Both the position numbers and the translations under genes were made by a program. A DNA stretch of 64,000 nt from Taxillus chinensis (taxonomy: Eukaryota; Streptophyta; Magnoliopsida; Santalales; Loranthaceae), in assembly GCA_023512835.1 (NCBI GenBank), contig CM042092.1:3869293-3933292 (forward strand), given 5' to 3'. The notes under the pieces are model-generated. The model was not told the origin of the DNA, did not search any database, and was given only the letters and a program-made list of their open reading frames with translations. Positions 35,125-47,834 of the stretch are shown one piece after another. Positions within the stretch are counted from its first letter, which is position 1. The number at the start of each line of letters is the position of its first letter.

Positions 35125-36220
35125 GTCCTAAAAGATACAAGAGGAAGATTTATTGCACATGTGTAAATGACAAGTAATAACATGTTTCTCTAACATTGAA
35201 GACAAAGATGGAGAAATGTTTAGTGAGTTTCATCAAGGATTAGTCTTGGAGATGGCACTATTGACTTGACCATTTGAATTTCAATGGCATAAAACAGTTA
35301 TCAACTGACAAGATGATAATAAACTTCCACATGTTGATTCGGTTAATCATGTGTGTGAAGGGTGTGTGATTGGAAAACATGTAAGGTATAATGACCCATG
35401 TTTGGGATTTGAGGAGTTAGTCTTTTGTGCATTTGGGCAAAGACTCTTGTCCAGACGGTTACTGGAAATTTTGGGGCAGCGCCCTAGAAGCCATATTAAT
35501 TTGGAGAAGCTAAGAGGGATTATCGTGTGAAGACCTAGTCAATGCAGCCTTGGTCAATGTGAGAGTGGTCGATGTGGGAGTGGTCGACGTGGTCGACCTA
35601 GCATGGTGAGTGGTCGATGCCAATTAGAGAGAGTCTAGAGAATTTGGTTGATATGAGATGAATTTCGATGTGTAGTCGACATGGTCGAGGTTACTCAGGG
35701 TAGACTTGATCCCTACTGAGCTATGGTTACTCACCCCTCCTGCTGTGATTTGTTTATTTTCAGGAACCTATAGGCGTTAGAGGGAACACCAAGGTGAAAG
35801 ATAGAGTTTATTATTCTGTTGCTTTTCATATTGTGTTATTTTGAGGAAACTAATGTAACCCCAATGGGAAAATGATGTAAAAGAGATTTGAATATAATGA
35901 AAACATGTAGTCTGGCTTGTGAACATTAGTTGTGGTTGTTTGTGATATTTCTGTGTTGTATTGTTTAACCCAATCCCTTATCCACCAGGTGGGTAAAGGG
36001 GATTCACGAACCGATTTTCTTGGATTGGAAATTCGGGGCGTGACATAAGGTTTCTATTTCCAAAAAAAGCAACATGGAGAGCAAAGGCACCACTACAACT
36101 GGTGCATACAGATATTTGTAGGCCTCTTAACCTGGTCACTTATGGAGGTAATAAATATTTTATTACATTCATTGAAGATTTCGGCATAAAAACATGGATA
36201 TATGTAGGCCTCTTGACCCT
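35125..36220 (+). pseudogene. Ty1/copia gag-pre-integrase and integrase fragment, split by a solo LTR
   Basis: Left of the insertion, a degraded HHCC zinc-finger region is readable (HLNFNGIK, CEGCVIGKH). Right of it the integrase start continues in the same sense (KKATWRAKAP, QLVHTDIC, GGNKYFITFIEDF). The reading continues across the insertion point once the LTR and one target duplication are left out. Stops in the flanks show that it is dead. Its right part is the left edge of duplicated copy 2. Confidence 0.8.
35387..36045 (+). mobile_element. Solo LTR, 659 bp, inserted in a copia integrase
   Basis: Starts TATAATGACCC (the canonical TG has drifted to TA) and ends GGGGCGTGACA. It is flanked by TAAGG on both sides (35382-35386 and 36046-36050). 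The ends resemble the LTR family at 12042 (TGTAAAGACTCG ... GGGGCCGTGACA), so it is a shorter relative. A run of GTCGA-type phrases (35580-35690) gives a weak internal repeat. Confidence 0.9.
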
Positions 36221-36399
36221 GTCATTTCGGCTTTGACTCTACGACCCATTGAACCTTCAAGTTTTTGAGTCAGCCAACATAAACACATGTATTATCCTTA
36301 AGACTTTGACTCTCTGACCATACGAACCTTCGAGTACTTGAGTTTCTAGACTTAGCGAGATTCATGACAACTTCAACAAATCATGTTTTCCCAACATGT

Positions 36400-36820
36400 C
36401 ATACTTGACATTTTGACTCATTCAAAATGGATTTCGAGTGGAGTATTGTACTTTAACGTGTTTATATAAATCTACTCGATCGGCTAGAATATCATTCCAA
36501 CTCGAATATTACCGCTCGATAGTCGAATGTCGAGTTATTTGTTGAGTTGTTCTGGAGTCATATTTCGAGTCCTATTTGATATAACTTTTTAGGCGAAATT
36601 CAAAATTTCGAGTGTCATACTTGACATTTTGAATCGTTCAAAATGGTTTTCAAGTGGAGTTTTGTATTTTGACGTGTTTCTATCAATCTACTCAAATATT
36701 ACCGCTCGACAGTCAATTATTGAGTTATTTGTTGGGTTATTCTTGGATCATGTTGAGTCCTACTTGGAATGACTTTTGATACTAAATTCAGCATTTCGAG
36801 TGTGATACTTGTAATTTCAA
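36400..36820 (+). repeat. Two tandem units of about 210 bp (copy 2)
   Basis: Same pair of tandem units as at 278-700, carried over by the segmental duplication with a few substitutions. No coding potential is visible. Confidence 0.7.
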
Positions 36821-38952
36821 TTTCAAATACTTCAGCTAACACTCCAACTGTTACATTCCTATTTTGAGTATGTGATGAATATCTACCGACTGACAAGTTG
36901 CGTATTGGCACATTTCGAGGCGTAGGAATCTATCAATCTAAACGGCAAATACAATTTGAATTTGGTGTGCGAAATGTGAATTAAAATAGAATTATGTTTT
37001 GAGTTTATATTTGAAAACAACTTACCAAACACGTTTTGATCAAACAATAATTAAAGTAGAATTAAAATCGAATTTGAATCTAAACTCAAGTTTAAAACTC
37101 AATAAATTTTTGAAAACACATAGACCTATATATTATCCTGATCTAAAATCCTGATTGCCACCCGCAATATAAGAAAGTCCTGAAATCACACCTATATTCA
37201 ATGCAATAAATAGGAACCTTTGATTTAATCTTGGTGATGTTAGAGCATTCATAGTAGGCTTGTCATTGTTTGGTTAAATTTTATTTAAAAAATAATTTTT
37301 ATAAAATTTAACTAGTTAATTTTTATTATATCAAATAATAGACTCAACAAGTTTTTGTTATTTTAAATAAAAAAAATATTTTTTTTACAAAGACAAAAAC
37401 TCGAAGATGAAGACGAAATTTACGAAGATGATGACCTCGAAGAGAAAGAGCTAAATGGCAAAGAACGGCAAAACGGCACCATATGACATTTGCGGCCCTC
37501 TCCATCGCCGAGGAAAAGGGGGATGGTGACCCTGGGTCCGATTGGGTCTAAGAGTGGACCTGGGTCTTCCTCTTGGTATGCGCTACGAGGCTCTTCGTGG
37601 ACCCTCTCTTCTTCTACTTGCTCTCCATCGGTTAGGTGTGCATGTGCCTCTTCATTGATAGGAAATAAAATTGCACAAAAATCTTCTTCTAGTTACCGAT
37701 ATGTGTTGCGGAGGTCACGACAAAGAGGGGCTGCAGCGTAATACAAAATAAATAAATAATATAAAACATTTGATGAGGCATTGAAACCGGCTATATTTGG
37801 CTAGCTAGGAAAATAGGCTCAAGTTAAATTTCTTATAACAATAAAGAGACTGATCGATGTGGGTATTTACAGTTTTAACTATTTTTTTGGTTAAATTTTA
37901 ACTTTTAATCGGCCTGAAGTCTGTGCATATCATAATAGTTTGACCCAGAATATTTACAACTAATTAAGAGAGGCCTGAAATAGCCGACACCGATGACATT
38001 AGCTTCCCGGAGGTGATGCTTACGGTACGTACGGATTTACTTTGCCAGGTGTAACGTGCTTTAAGTTGCCACTTGGTAGTGTTTCTTCGAGGTAGTTGGT
38101 CGGAGGAAAACGTGGAAACCCACTACTATTGTTGGGACTTACCGCCTCATACGTAGATTCGTAGGGTGGACGTGGCGGATGTTTGAGATATGCAGATATA
38201 TAGATGTGATGGTCACTAAGAGACAAGTGGAATTTTGGTATTGGTTGCATGAAAAACAAACTAATGCCTCCCATGTACTCAAATTATTTTGTTTTCTCAT
38301 GCACATGGTGTGGTCCAACACGTCAGACCACAAATTGATTTGTACTTCTAATTTAGTTTCTGTTAGCAACACCCGTCGAATGGGTATACTAACGCCGCGA
38401 TATAATCAAACAATAGTAAGGGTACTATAGCACGAAAAGCATTTTATCATTAAAAAAAATATTGAAACTTTGAACATGTTCTCTCTATTAAGTTACAGAG
38501 AGCCCGAGTGTCTTTCGTAGTAATATCTGATGATTGCGATCTTTTTGTGCGCATATGACACGACTGTGATTTGATGCTTCAGGAATTTAATCGTACCCGA
38601 GAAATGGTTTCATCCGTACCAAATTAATTACCATTTGAGTACACGTTGAAACGGATTATCTTTCAACATATAAGGGTACTATACCAAATTAATCTTTCAA
38701 ATTGTCACATCTTTATGACCCTAGTTCCGAATTGCTTTATTGATGGAAAATAAACCAAATAAGCATCATGGAACTTAAGCACCATAATCTTAATATATAT
38801 ATATATATATATATATAAGTACGTTTTCTAATTGATGAGGGATATTCACACCTCTTAAAATTTAAACACACTCACATTTAAATTTTTGCCAAAAAAGTAC
38901 AGATGAAATTACTTTTGCCCCACTTCTGATTAAAACACCCGCCATCATTTTC
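36821..38952. other. Intergenic of copy 2, upstream of the gene relic
   Basis: Matches 700-2845 of copy 1, including the MITE listed separately. No gene. A TA run at 38793-38815 is longer than its partner in copy 1. Confidence 0.6.
37243..37918. mobile_element. MITE, PIF/Harbinger-like, copy 2, right end lost
   Basis: Copy 2 equivalent of the MITE at 1127-1805. The left TIR and its TTA are intact, but the last bases of the right TIR and the right TTA (TGCTCTTA) are missing, so the sequence runs from CCTGAA directly into GTCTGTGC. The deletion arose after the segmental duplication and would disable the element for transposition. Confidence 0.85.
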
Positions 38953-39764
38953 TCCTCTCCTCCCACCCATGGCTGCCGTTCAATCTTTTCTTCTCTCTTC
39001 CAATATCTTCTTCTCACAGCAATTTCTCTCTTCAATCCTAATTACAAATCAAGGGATAGCTTTATAAAACTAGCAGCAACAAGGTCTTCTTCTTCATTCT
39101 GTTGTTCCTCCATCGACTTCTTCGTGTGTCAAAGCTCTTCTATCAATTTCACAATGATCTCTCCCACCAAGTTTGATTGTATTTGTAATCCTTCTCTTAA
39201 TTTTCTAGATGGATCATTTTGTATTATTCAAGCATATGGGCCACGACCCCTCTCACATCTCCAAGCCCCCTTCGACCACCATATCCCTGAAATGCTCGAT
39301 TATACGAGGTCAAGTCCCTGACGAATGCAACTTCGTCACCCATGGCATCAAATCCATCCATAACCTTCAGAAGCTGGCGAAGATTGTCATCGCTGCCCTT
39401 AGCTCCCGCCCCGTCAGTGACGGCCAAGTCCGCTGAACCAAGAAGGAGCTCGAAGTTCCCGCCGCCAAGGTCGCCCTCGACGAGAAGGAAAGCTTCGCCA
39501 CCAGAAATTCTATAAAGCGATCGTGCATGCATGTTCCCTCGACTCCTACGAAGGTGTGGTGAAGAAAGTCACGTCTCCGTCGAATCTGCCGCCCCCGCCA
39601 CGAGCTGGGAAGGGAGCCTCCAGTCCTCTTCTTAGACGGTATCTAAGAGCTAGTCAACGGCGAAGCAGATCAACGCAATGGCAGTGAACCCAGTGGTGAG
39701 CACGGTGCTGGTGTTCATGTGGGCCCTCGTGTTCGTACAAAAGCTTTCAGGCAAGGAAAGGGTC
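38953..39764 (+). pseudogene. Unrecognised degenerate gene fragment (copy 2)
   Basis: Copy 2 of the relic at 2846-3655. It has its own extra differences, including a small indel near 39302 that changes the frame around the DECNFVTHG stretch relative to copy 1. This argues that the fragment is under no coding constraint. The terminal hydrophobic frame (MAVNPVVSTVLVF) is unchanged. Confidence 0.45.
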
Positions 39765-39770
39765 TAACTT

Positions 39771-41488
39771 TACGCCATTTATGGAATTACAATTCTCGTG
39801 AGAATGGTCCATTTCGTGTGGTGATTGAAGCTTTTTGTAGTAATTTTATGTTTTATTTTCATTATGAGTATTTATTTCATATACTTGTCAAATTATAATA
39901 TATTAATTTTAATATGTATTTTTCGTGTCAATATTTATAAGTATTTGAGTGTTTTTTTAATAAAATAATAGTATGTCAAAAACTTTCCAATGTTAACACT
40001 TTTTTTAAAATTTTGCCTCCCTGTGGACTTAAGTTTCTTTATTTTTTTCCATAAGGGTGTGCACAAAATTTTTTTTGGCTTATTTTAAGGTCTAAATGAT
40101 ATTTTTAGAGCCTCATATAAAGAATTTTTTTTATCTATAAATACAAGTGTTTACAACCGTCATTCAACAAGTTTTGACAACAAGAAACTCACAAGCCTTC
40201 TCGGAATGGAATGACTCCAGGAGATAGGTTTTACAGGTCTTTCTAGTATAGAATACATGAAAAAACACATTCTAATTAAGGAGTACGGGAGGAGAAGAGA
40301 CGCTCCTAGAGATAGAGATAGCCGCTACTACTTTGTATATTTTTTTTTTTTTTTTAGTTTTATTTTATTCTCTATGGAGTAGTGTTTGTAATTGATTGAA
40401 CCATATACTTTTTTCTTAGTTATTTTGAATCTATATTTTCACTTTAATTATTTATGCATGAGCTATTATTTGTGGTTTTTACTCTATTATATTTTAAGTA
40501 GTTTGCTATTACTATATGATTATGGTTGATTGTGGGTTAATTAAGCATGACGTTTTTAATCTATATTTGAGAGGTAAAGTTTGTATTCATAGAGAATGGA
40601 TCAATCCTTTTAAATACTTATTATAATTATTCTTAGGGTTAGAACAAGTTTATAATTTACTTGTAATTATGGTGTCTTGATGCAATTAGATTATGCGGTC
40701 ATGAATGTCATGCTTTTTTATGAGATAATAATAAATAAATGATTGAAATGAAATGATTGAATCGATCACATCGTAGTTAATTTTGTACTAAATAGTTAAT
40801 TAAGTTTATTTTTATTTTGTAAACAAATTCTTCATATCTCTAACTCATTCTAACTTAACTTTTCTTTAGTTTTCTTAAAGAGAAATACTAAATATAGTCG
40901 GCATTGCATAGTCTTGGCATTATCATGGTAAGAAATCATGTTGTGATTGGTAGAAAATTAATGACACATTTTTTTTCTACCATTCACAGCACAACAAGTT
41001 AACATAATAATTCAAAGACTACGTGACTATACAATAGATATAAACATATTCATGATGTACACTAGACAAGAGAAACATGATTAAGCCAGGGGCCGTGTTA
41101 ATAAATGAGAAAAAAGACTTTTTAATTGCATAAGAGAATTTAATGGATAGATATAAACACATTAATACGATTATAAGGGACACTTTATTGGATAGGGGCA
41201 ATAAAATGAGTTATTAGTGAATGTAGAAACAATTGATGTTAATGCATTCTTAAAACTGAAAATGGTGTAACTCCTCATCTTGAACTTTTTAAGAATTAAA
41301 AATTTGACTTACCGTTATATCATATTAACCTTCAAAGTGGTGACTAAAGAATCTTTTATCTTTGGCAAGACTAATTTGTGCTCTCAATTTTGTATTGATT
41401 GTTTTTAACCTTATAATTTGTTTTTAAATATAAAACGCCAGGATTGAATAACTAAACTCCCATAGAAGATCTTTCTCCATATATATAT
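39771..41488. other. AT-rich intergenic (copy 2)
   Basis: Counterpart of 3662-5384. It differs by small indels, including a duplicated CACTTTATTGGATAG phrase near 41180 and loss of a roughly 20-bp stretch near 41352. Nothing coding. Confidence 0.6.
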
Positions 41489-41657
41489 TGTTGGGAAATT
41501 GTGTCCTAGAAGAAAAAGAAGAAGTTAAGAAGCCTATATGGTAAAACAGACCTAAAATATCACAACGCATTTTAAAGCCGTACGGGCCGATGTGGTGAGC
41601 CAAAACAGACAATATTGTAACATGCGAGTAGGCCTACGCCTTGGTCCGATCCTAACA
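41489..41657 (-). mobile_element. Solo TRIM LTR (copy 2)
   Basis: Copy 2 equivalent of the solo LTR at 5385-5559, with TATAT on both sides (41484-41488 and 41658-41662). It is 6 bp shorter, mainly because of a small deletion after GTGTCC, so the insertion predates the segmental duplication. Confidence 0.8.
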
Positions 41658-42571
41658 TATATAAAAGAACGTATGCTATAATAACATGTAACTTGTTGAT
41701 CTAAGCTTGTTTGACTTATAATCAATAATGAGATCACAATTTCATTTAATTGTTAATCTATCACGGTCAAATGCTATAATTTTGAACAAGGGGTGAAAAA
41801 AACAATTGTATTCCTAAACTTATATAAAAAGGGCTAATTGCAACATGAACGAGAAAAAAAAACTTACATGAAAAGGCAAAAATGCAAGATGAACAAGGGT
41901 TAAAAATATATATAGATAAGGATAAGGTAATTAGTATTTCTAAAATATTTTTAATTTAAATTTATAAATGTGATTATTGAAATAATACTAAAATGAGTTA
42001 CTAATGAATGATGAAACAAATAAAGTCAAGTCATTCTCCACATGAAAAAGGAAGATTGGTCAAATTGTCTCAATAATGAAATCTTAGAATTTAAGTTTTG
42101 ACCCGTATTGAGTATCATATTCGGACTGAGTTTACATTGAAGCTAAAAGTTCAAAATATTTGGAGCCAAGGAATTCCTAAAATGGCATTACCTATCTATG
42201 ATCAACTTTAGGCGTTATTAATGTTCAGTAGAGAATATCTGAACATGCAATTGATGTGAACTTATTTGAACATTAAAGCTAAACTCGGCTATTAATGATG
42301 GGCTAAAACATTTGCAACCAAGAAACTCACCAAATGGCACCAATATTTTAATAAAGAATTCTAAATTTCAACCTTAGTTGAATATTGCATATGCAATGGA
42401 TGTCATGTGATGTAAACTTTTGGAGGTAACCCTTGGAGGCAAGACAATTTCCAAGTGGCAAGCCCAGACCGTCTACACTCAACCTTTAGGAGTTCAATTT
42501 TCACCCCACATCATTTGACACTTGGGCATCCCACCACGCCACTGGCGTCATACAGGTGGACAGCTCCCCGC
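41658..42571 (+). promoter_or_regulatory. Upstream region of NCED copy 2
   Basis: Near-identical to 5560-6477. The notable difference is at 42378-42383, where copy 1 reads TTGACT and copy 2 reads TTGAAT, which abolishes the WRKY W-box core. The adjacent palindrome TTGCATATGCAA is kept. Confidence 0.45.
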
Positions 42572-42579
42572 TATATAAA
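42572..42579 (+). promoter_or_regulatory. TATA box of NCED copy 2
   Basis: TATATAAA in identical context and spacing to copy 1, 146 bp before the ATG at 42718. The leader differs from copy 1 by one base just before the start codon (GAGAAG instead of GACAAG). Confidence 0.8.
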
Positions 42580-42717
42580 CCCCACTCCCTTCACGTCTCT
42601 TCAACTCATACCTGTGTCACCCAATCCATCTCTCGCCTCCCTCCTCAATCCCGACTTCGTTATAACAGCAAATACAAAACCCAAAAACAACACCAGGCGT
42701 GTGCGGAGAAGACAACA

Positions 42718-44577
42718 ATGGCGTATGCTGCTGCCATCGCTGGTACTAGTACTGTACTGACCCCTTCACCATCAAATTCTTCCCTGTCCAACGTGGGATT
42801 GAGTAAGAAATTTGTGGCTTTTAAACGAAACCCCGCTACCATAAGATGCACCGTTCAAACCCCGTCAACCCTCCATTTACCTAGACATATCATCCCCAAA
42901 AGAACAACCACGACCACCACAACAACAACAACCACAAATTGTCCCTCGGAACAGAGCACCCCTGTTTCTCTACCCTGTCCATCAATACCATCACCTTCTC
43001 ATTCTCATTCTAACAAATTGGTTCCCCGGTGGAACCTCTTCCAGAGAGTGGCAGCCATGGCATTGGACGTGGCAGAGGCAGCTCTGAACTCCAAAGAGAG
43101 GCAGCGTTCCCTACCCAAAACGGCCGACCCCAGCATCCAAATCTCCGGCAACTTCGCACCGGTGCCTGAACATCCGGTCACCCAGGACCTTCCCGTGACC
43201 GGTCGGATCCCGGATTGCATTGAAGGAGTGTACGTCCGAAATGGCGGGAACCCTTTGTTCGAGCCGGTGGCTGGGCACCACTTGTTCGACGGCGACGGCA
43301 TGGTCCACGCCGTCAGGTTCAAGGGCGGCGAGGTCAGCTACGCGTGCCGGTTTACCGAGACCCAGAGGCTCGTCCAGGAGCGGGCCCTTGGTCGCCCTGT
43401 CTTCCCCAAGGCGATCGGCGAGCTCCACGGTCACACCGGCGTGGCGCGCCTGCTTCTCTTCTACGCGCGCGGTCTCTGCGGCCTGGTCGACCACAGCCAC
43501 GGCACGGGGGTCGCCAACGCCGGACTGGTCTACCACCACGGCCGGCTCCTCGCCATGTCGGAGGACGACCTGCCGTACCACGTCAGTATCACACCCTCCG
43601 GCGACCTTCGGACCGCCGGCAGGTACGACTTCGGCGGCCAGCATGATTCCACCATGATCGCCCACCCCAAGGTGGATCCCGTCTCCGGCGACCTATTCGC
43701 TCTCAGCTACGACGTCGTGCGGAAGCCCTACCTGAAGTACTTCCGGGTCACGCCGGAGGGGAAAAAGTCGCCGGAGGTGGAGATCCCCTTAGACCAGCCG
43801 ACCATGATGCACGACTTCGCAATCACGGAGAACTACGTGGTCATACCTGACCAGCAGGTGGTGTTCAAGCTCCAGGAGATGGTCGGCGGCGGGTCTCCGG
43901 TGGTGTACGACGACACCAAGATATCCCGGTTCGGGGTGTTGGACAAGAATGCGAGCGACTCGTCGGGGATGAGATGGATCGACGTGCCGGACTGCTTCTG
44001 TTTCCACCTCTGGAACGCGTGGGAGGAGGCGGATTCCGGGGAGGTTGTCGTCATTGGGTCCTGTATGACTCCGCCGGACTCGGTGTTCAACGAGAGCGAC
44101 GAGAGCCTCAGGAGCGTGCTCTCTGAAATCAGGCTCAACCTCTGCACCGGGAAATCCACGCGCCGCGCGTTGATCCCGGAGACCGACCATGTCAACCTGG
44201 AGGCTGGGATGGTGAACCTGTGCCGCCTGGGGAGGAAGACCCGGTTTGCCTACCTGGCCATCGCCGAGCCGTGGCCCAGGGTGTCCGGCTTCGCCAAGGT
44301 CGACCTCTGCACCGGGGCGGTCCAGAAATTCATGTACTGCCACCAGAGGTACGGTGGCGAGCCCTACTTCGTGCCCAGCCGAGTCGCCGGTGCGGCGGAG
44401 GACGAGGGCTACATCTTGACGTTCGTTCACGATGAGGACGCGTGGCGGTCGGAGCTGCAGATCGTGAACGCCCACGACTTGAGAGTGGAGGCGACGGTGG
44501 AGTTGCCGTCGCGAGTACCGTACGGATTTCACGGCACGTTCGTGGGTTCCGACGATTTGGAGAGACAGAAGGCGTAG
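42718..44577 (+). CDS. NCED: 9-cis-epoxycarotenoid dioxygenase, plastid (NCED), copy 2
   Basis: Paralogue of the gene at 6624, also intronless and 619 residues, same orientation, 36,094 bp downstream. I found five base differences in the coding region. Two change the protein, A206V and D355E, and three are silent. All four histidine iron ligands, the transit-like N-terminus and the amphipathic helix are unchanged. Neither change touches a ligand and D to E is conservative, so the enzyme is expected to be active. The promoter-proximal sequence is almost the same as in copy 1 apart from a W-box change at 42378. A defect in one copy would probably be masked by the other. Confidence 0.97.
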   Translation: MAYAAAIAGTSTVLTPSPSNSSLSNVGLSKKFVAFKRNPATIRCTVQTPSTLHLPRHIIPKRTTTTTTTTTTTNCPSEQSTPVSLPCPSIPSPSHSHSNKLVPRWNLFQRVAAMALDVAEAALNSKERQRSLPKTADPSIQISGNFAPVPEHPVTQDLPVTGRIPDCIEGVYVRNGGNPLFEPVAGHHLFDGDGMVHAVRFKGGEVSYACRFTETQRLVQERALGRPVFPKAIGELHGHTGVARLLLFYARGLCGLVDHSHGTGVANAGLVYHHGRLLAMSEDDLPYHVSITPSGDLRTAGRYDFGGQHDSTMIAHPKVDPVSGDLFALSYDVVRKPYLKYFRVTPEGKKSPEVEIPLDQPTMMHDFAITENYVVIPDQQVVFKLQEMVGGGSPVVYDDTKISRFGVLDKNASDSSGMRWIDVPDCFCFHLWNAWEEADSGEVVVIGSCMTPPDSVFNESDESLRSVLSEIRLNLCTGKSTRRALIPETDHVNLEAGMVNLCRLGRKTRFAYLAIAEPWPRVSGFAKVDLCTGAVQKFMYCHQRYGGEPYFVPSRVAGAAEDEGYILTFVHDEDAWRSELQIVNAHDLRVEATVELPSRVPYGFHGTFVGSDDLERQKA

Positions 44578-46572
44578 GATTGCCTTTGAGTTATAAATTG
44601 TCGGGAGAAGGAGTGGCCGGCGGCGAACTATGTCCCCGGTGTCTCCTTTTCCATATAGCGCTTCATTTAATTTAATTTAATTCAATTCAATTTAATTTAA
44701 TTTGCAGAGATTGTCTTATCCCTTTGATTAATTAATTGATGATGAGTTCTCTTTTATTTTTTTGATTCTTTTCGATTTTATGTCTGAGTATTTTGATCTA
44801 AGCTCAGTTTCTGACCGGAAAGCTCAGACCGGAAAGCTCAGAGTAAAAATTAATGTCTGTAACATTACTTCTTTTTCCTTTTTAAACTTTTGTGGGCATG
44901 TTCTCAGGCTTCTTATCCTCAAATAATATTCAACTCAATTTAAAAAAAAAAACTCTACTGTCGTGATCATACACTTTTTTGAGACTATGACACTTCTAAT
45001 TCCCTCTATCTACAAATAATTTTTAGGGAAACTATTTTGTTTGGTATCTATTGGGTAATTATTTTTGAGAATAATTGGTTAAAGATGAATTAAAAATTAT
45101 TCATTTTTATAATTTTATTTTTAAAATAAGTAAATTTTGCAATTATTTTTAAAATATATTTTTAACTATTTTACATCTAAATTTAATTTTGATAAGATAC
45201 GTTAATAGTATTTTTTTTTATTTTTTTTATTACTTGAATGTATAATATTATATTTTTATGAAATCTAATTTTAAAAATATAATCTTTTAAAAATATTTTT
45301 TTTCTTATTAAAAAATATTTCTAAATTTAAACTAAACAAAAACTTCAAAAAATAAAAACTAAAATATATAAATGTAACCAACAAACCCATACAATTTATT
45401 TTTAAGCAATACAATTTTAAAATTATTTTTGAAAACAACCTCCCAAAATAAAAATTACATTACAACCTCTTTATAGTTTAATCAAAATAATATTATACCA
45501 ATGAAAATACAAAAAATTTGCAGACAATTTCACATTAAAAAAACGTAAATTAAATAGTGATAGTGATGCAGGGATGATACTTTTTCCAATAATAGTTTTT
45601 TTTAAAGGTCGTACAGGTAAAATCATTATTTGAATACCGGATGTTACTAAATAATAAAAAAACCAAATTCGGTGTATTTTACTTCTCTAGCCCATTTTGT
45701 CGGTTTCTCACCCACAACATAGAGTTTCCATATGACACGTGATAAAATGGTGGTTCGAGTGTCAAACATTTTTGAGAGACAAGCCTCTGAAAGATCTTGT
45801 GTATCGCCCAAAGTATTCTATATGATGTAGTAACTTTTTTTTTGTATTTTATACGGTATAATAACTTTTTTTTAGTTAGAATATTTTGAATGGATTAGGT
45901 AAAGATATAATTAAAATTATATTTGATTAAAATTTTCTATATTATATTAATTAAAGGTATATCTAAAATAATAAAAAAAAAGTAAAATTTTATTTTTACT
46001 TTTGCTTTAGTTTTAATCAAAGATATCATGTCATCAATTAATTTTAATTTTATGCTTATTCCGACCTGTGTCTCCTCCACAGCCTCCTCCCTATGCGTCG
46101 CTCCCCTTCCCCCATTACCCACCTTCATAGCCCCATAGCTCCCCCCCAACCACAATCCCATCGCACACTGCTATGCGTTGACCCTCTACATCGTTCAGCA
46201 TTATCCCTCCTTCCGCAGACCGCAATGACGATCCCATGGCCTCTGGCCTCCTCCCTCGTTCAGCATTATCCCTCTCCCTAGCAGCAAATCCATGGCCTAC
46301 TCCCGCCTCAACAAAAATCACTAACCACACTATTAGGGATTTGGAATTTGTGGAATATATATGGTGAGGGTAAATTGGAAAAAATGATACTTATGTAAAG
46401 AAAAAGATGATGTATCATTAGTTAAAGCCTCATTGTAAGAAGTTAAATATAACTTTAGCTAGTCAATTTAACTTATTAGCATTGGATATGCTTTTCACAA
46501 TAATGCTTACTTCACTCTTTTGGCTTCTTTTGGTAATTTTTTATATTTACAATAATGTCTTCTTCACTTTTT
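44578..46572. other. 3' flank of NCED copy 2
   Basis: Copy 2 of 8484-10505. Around 44806-44845 about 35 bp present in copies 1 and 3 have been lost and ACCGGAAAGCTCAG appears twice in tandem, so this is a copy-2-specific rearrangement. No gene seen. Confidence 0.6.
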
Positions 46573-47830
46573 GGCAAAGTGTTTGGCGAGGAGCGGCCAA
46601 GAATAAGGAGAGTTCGTGAATATGTCGACCAATTGAATTCGATGATGATTTGTCCGAGCGTGCTCGTCCGAGGGCAAGGGACGAATTGGTTAACCCAAAC
46701 CTTAGACGTGCGGCTACAATTGGAGTACATCAGTTATCAGGGAATGATTCATCAGAAGAGGAAGAGTTGTTGTATGGCGCACGACTACCGCCGATGCAGG
46801 ATCAAGGTAGAGAATACCGAAGGAATCAGTACGATCGTATAGATTCTATCAATTATCGGTTGAAGGTGGATATTCCATCCTTCAATGGTAATCTTGATAT
46901 TGAAGGTTTCCTTGACTGGTTGGCGGAGGTTGAACGGTTCTTTAATTACATGGAGATTCCAAAAGACCGTAGAGTTAATTTGGTGGCTTGCGGACTAAAG
47001 GGAGGAGCTCGACATGGTGGGAGAGATTGCAGAGTCGGTGACAATGTGAAGGGCGACGGTCAGTGAGGAGTTGGCCTCGTATGAAACAGTTGCTGCAGCG
47101 AGATTTCCTACCACCAAATTATGATCAGATATTGTTCCAACAATATCAATGATGCCGCCAAGGGACACGGTCAGTTCATGAATGTACTGCAGAATTTATG
47201 AGATTGGCCGAGAGGAACGATTTGCGGGAAAGTGAAGGACAACAAGCCGCGCGATTTGTGAATGGCCTTAAATTGCAAATTAGGGACAAGATCAGGTTCA
47301 CAATCCTTAGAAGCTTGAATGAAGCGAAGAATATGGCACTTTGGGCAGAATCTATGTTATATGAACAAACATCACGATTTGTAAGTGGACGAAGAGGAGT
47401 TGGAACTAACAATAGTTCCAGTGGAAGCAAGACGGTCAACGAAAGAAACGTGAGGGGTTCGAGTAAGCCTGCAGAGGAAATGACCAAGTTGGGTGACAAA
47501 GCAGAAGGGAAGAGGCCTATGCCAGTTCAAGGGATTCAAAAACAAACCAATCCTTATGCCAAGCCGGTTTTGGACAAATGTTTTCGTTGTGGACAGCCAG
47601 GACATCGATCTAATCAATGCCCGAATAGGAGAACTGTCAACATGATGGAACGTGACGATGAGGACGATCCAGATTGCGAAGCAGAAGATGGACGTGGCCC
47701 TAGCAAAGAGGAGATGGAAGATGATGGAGTTGAACCATCCTATGTGGTTCGAAGAATGCTTCTATCACCACCACAGCGAGCTCACACAACGACACCAGCT
47801 ATTTCGAACTAGGTGTGCAACTAAGGGTCA
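46573..47830 (+). pseudogene. Ty3/gypsy gag relic (copy 2)
   Basis: Copy 2 of the gag relic. Two longer frames survive: 46650-47066 with the N-terminal gag region, and 47198-47812 with the capsid-end region and zinc knuckle CFRCGQPGHRSNQC (47579-47620), matching C-x2-C-x4-H-x4-C. Copy 1 has Arg in place of the Gly before the histidine. The frames remain separated by a shift near 47010-47200, so no full gag is made. No downstream polymerase accompanies this copy. Confidence 0.85.
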
Positions 47831-47834
47831 AGTG

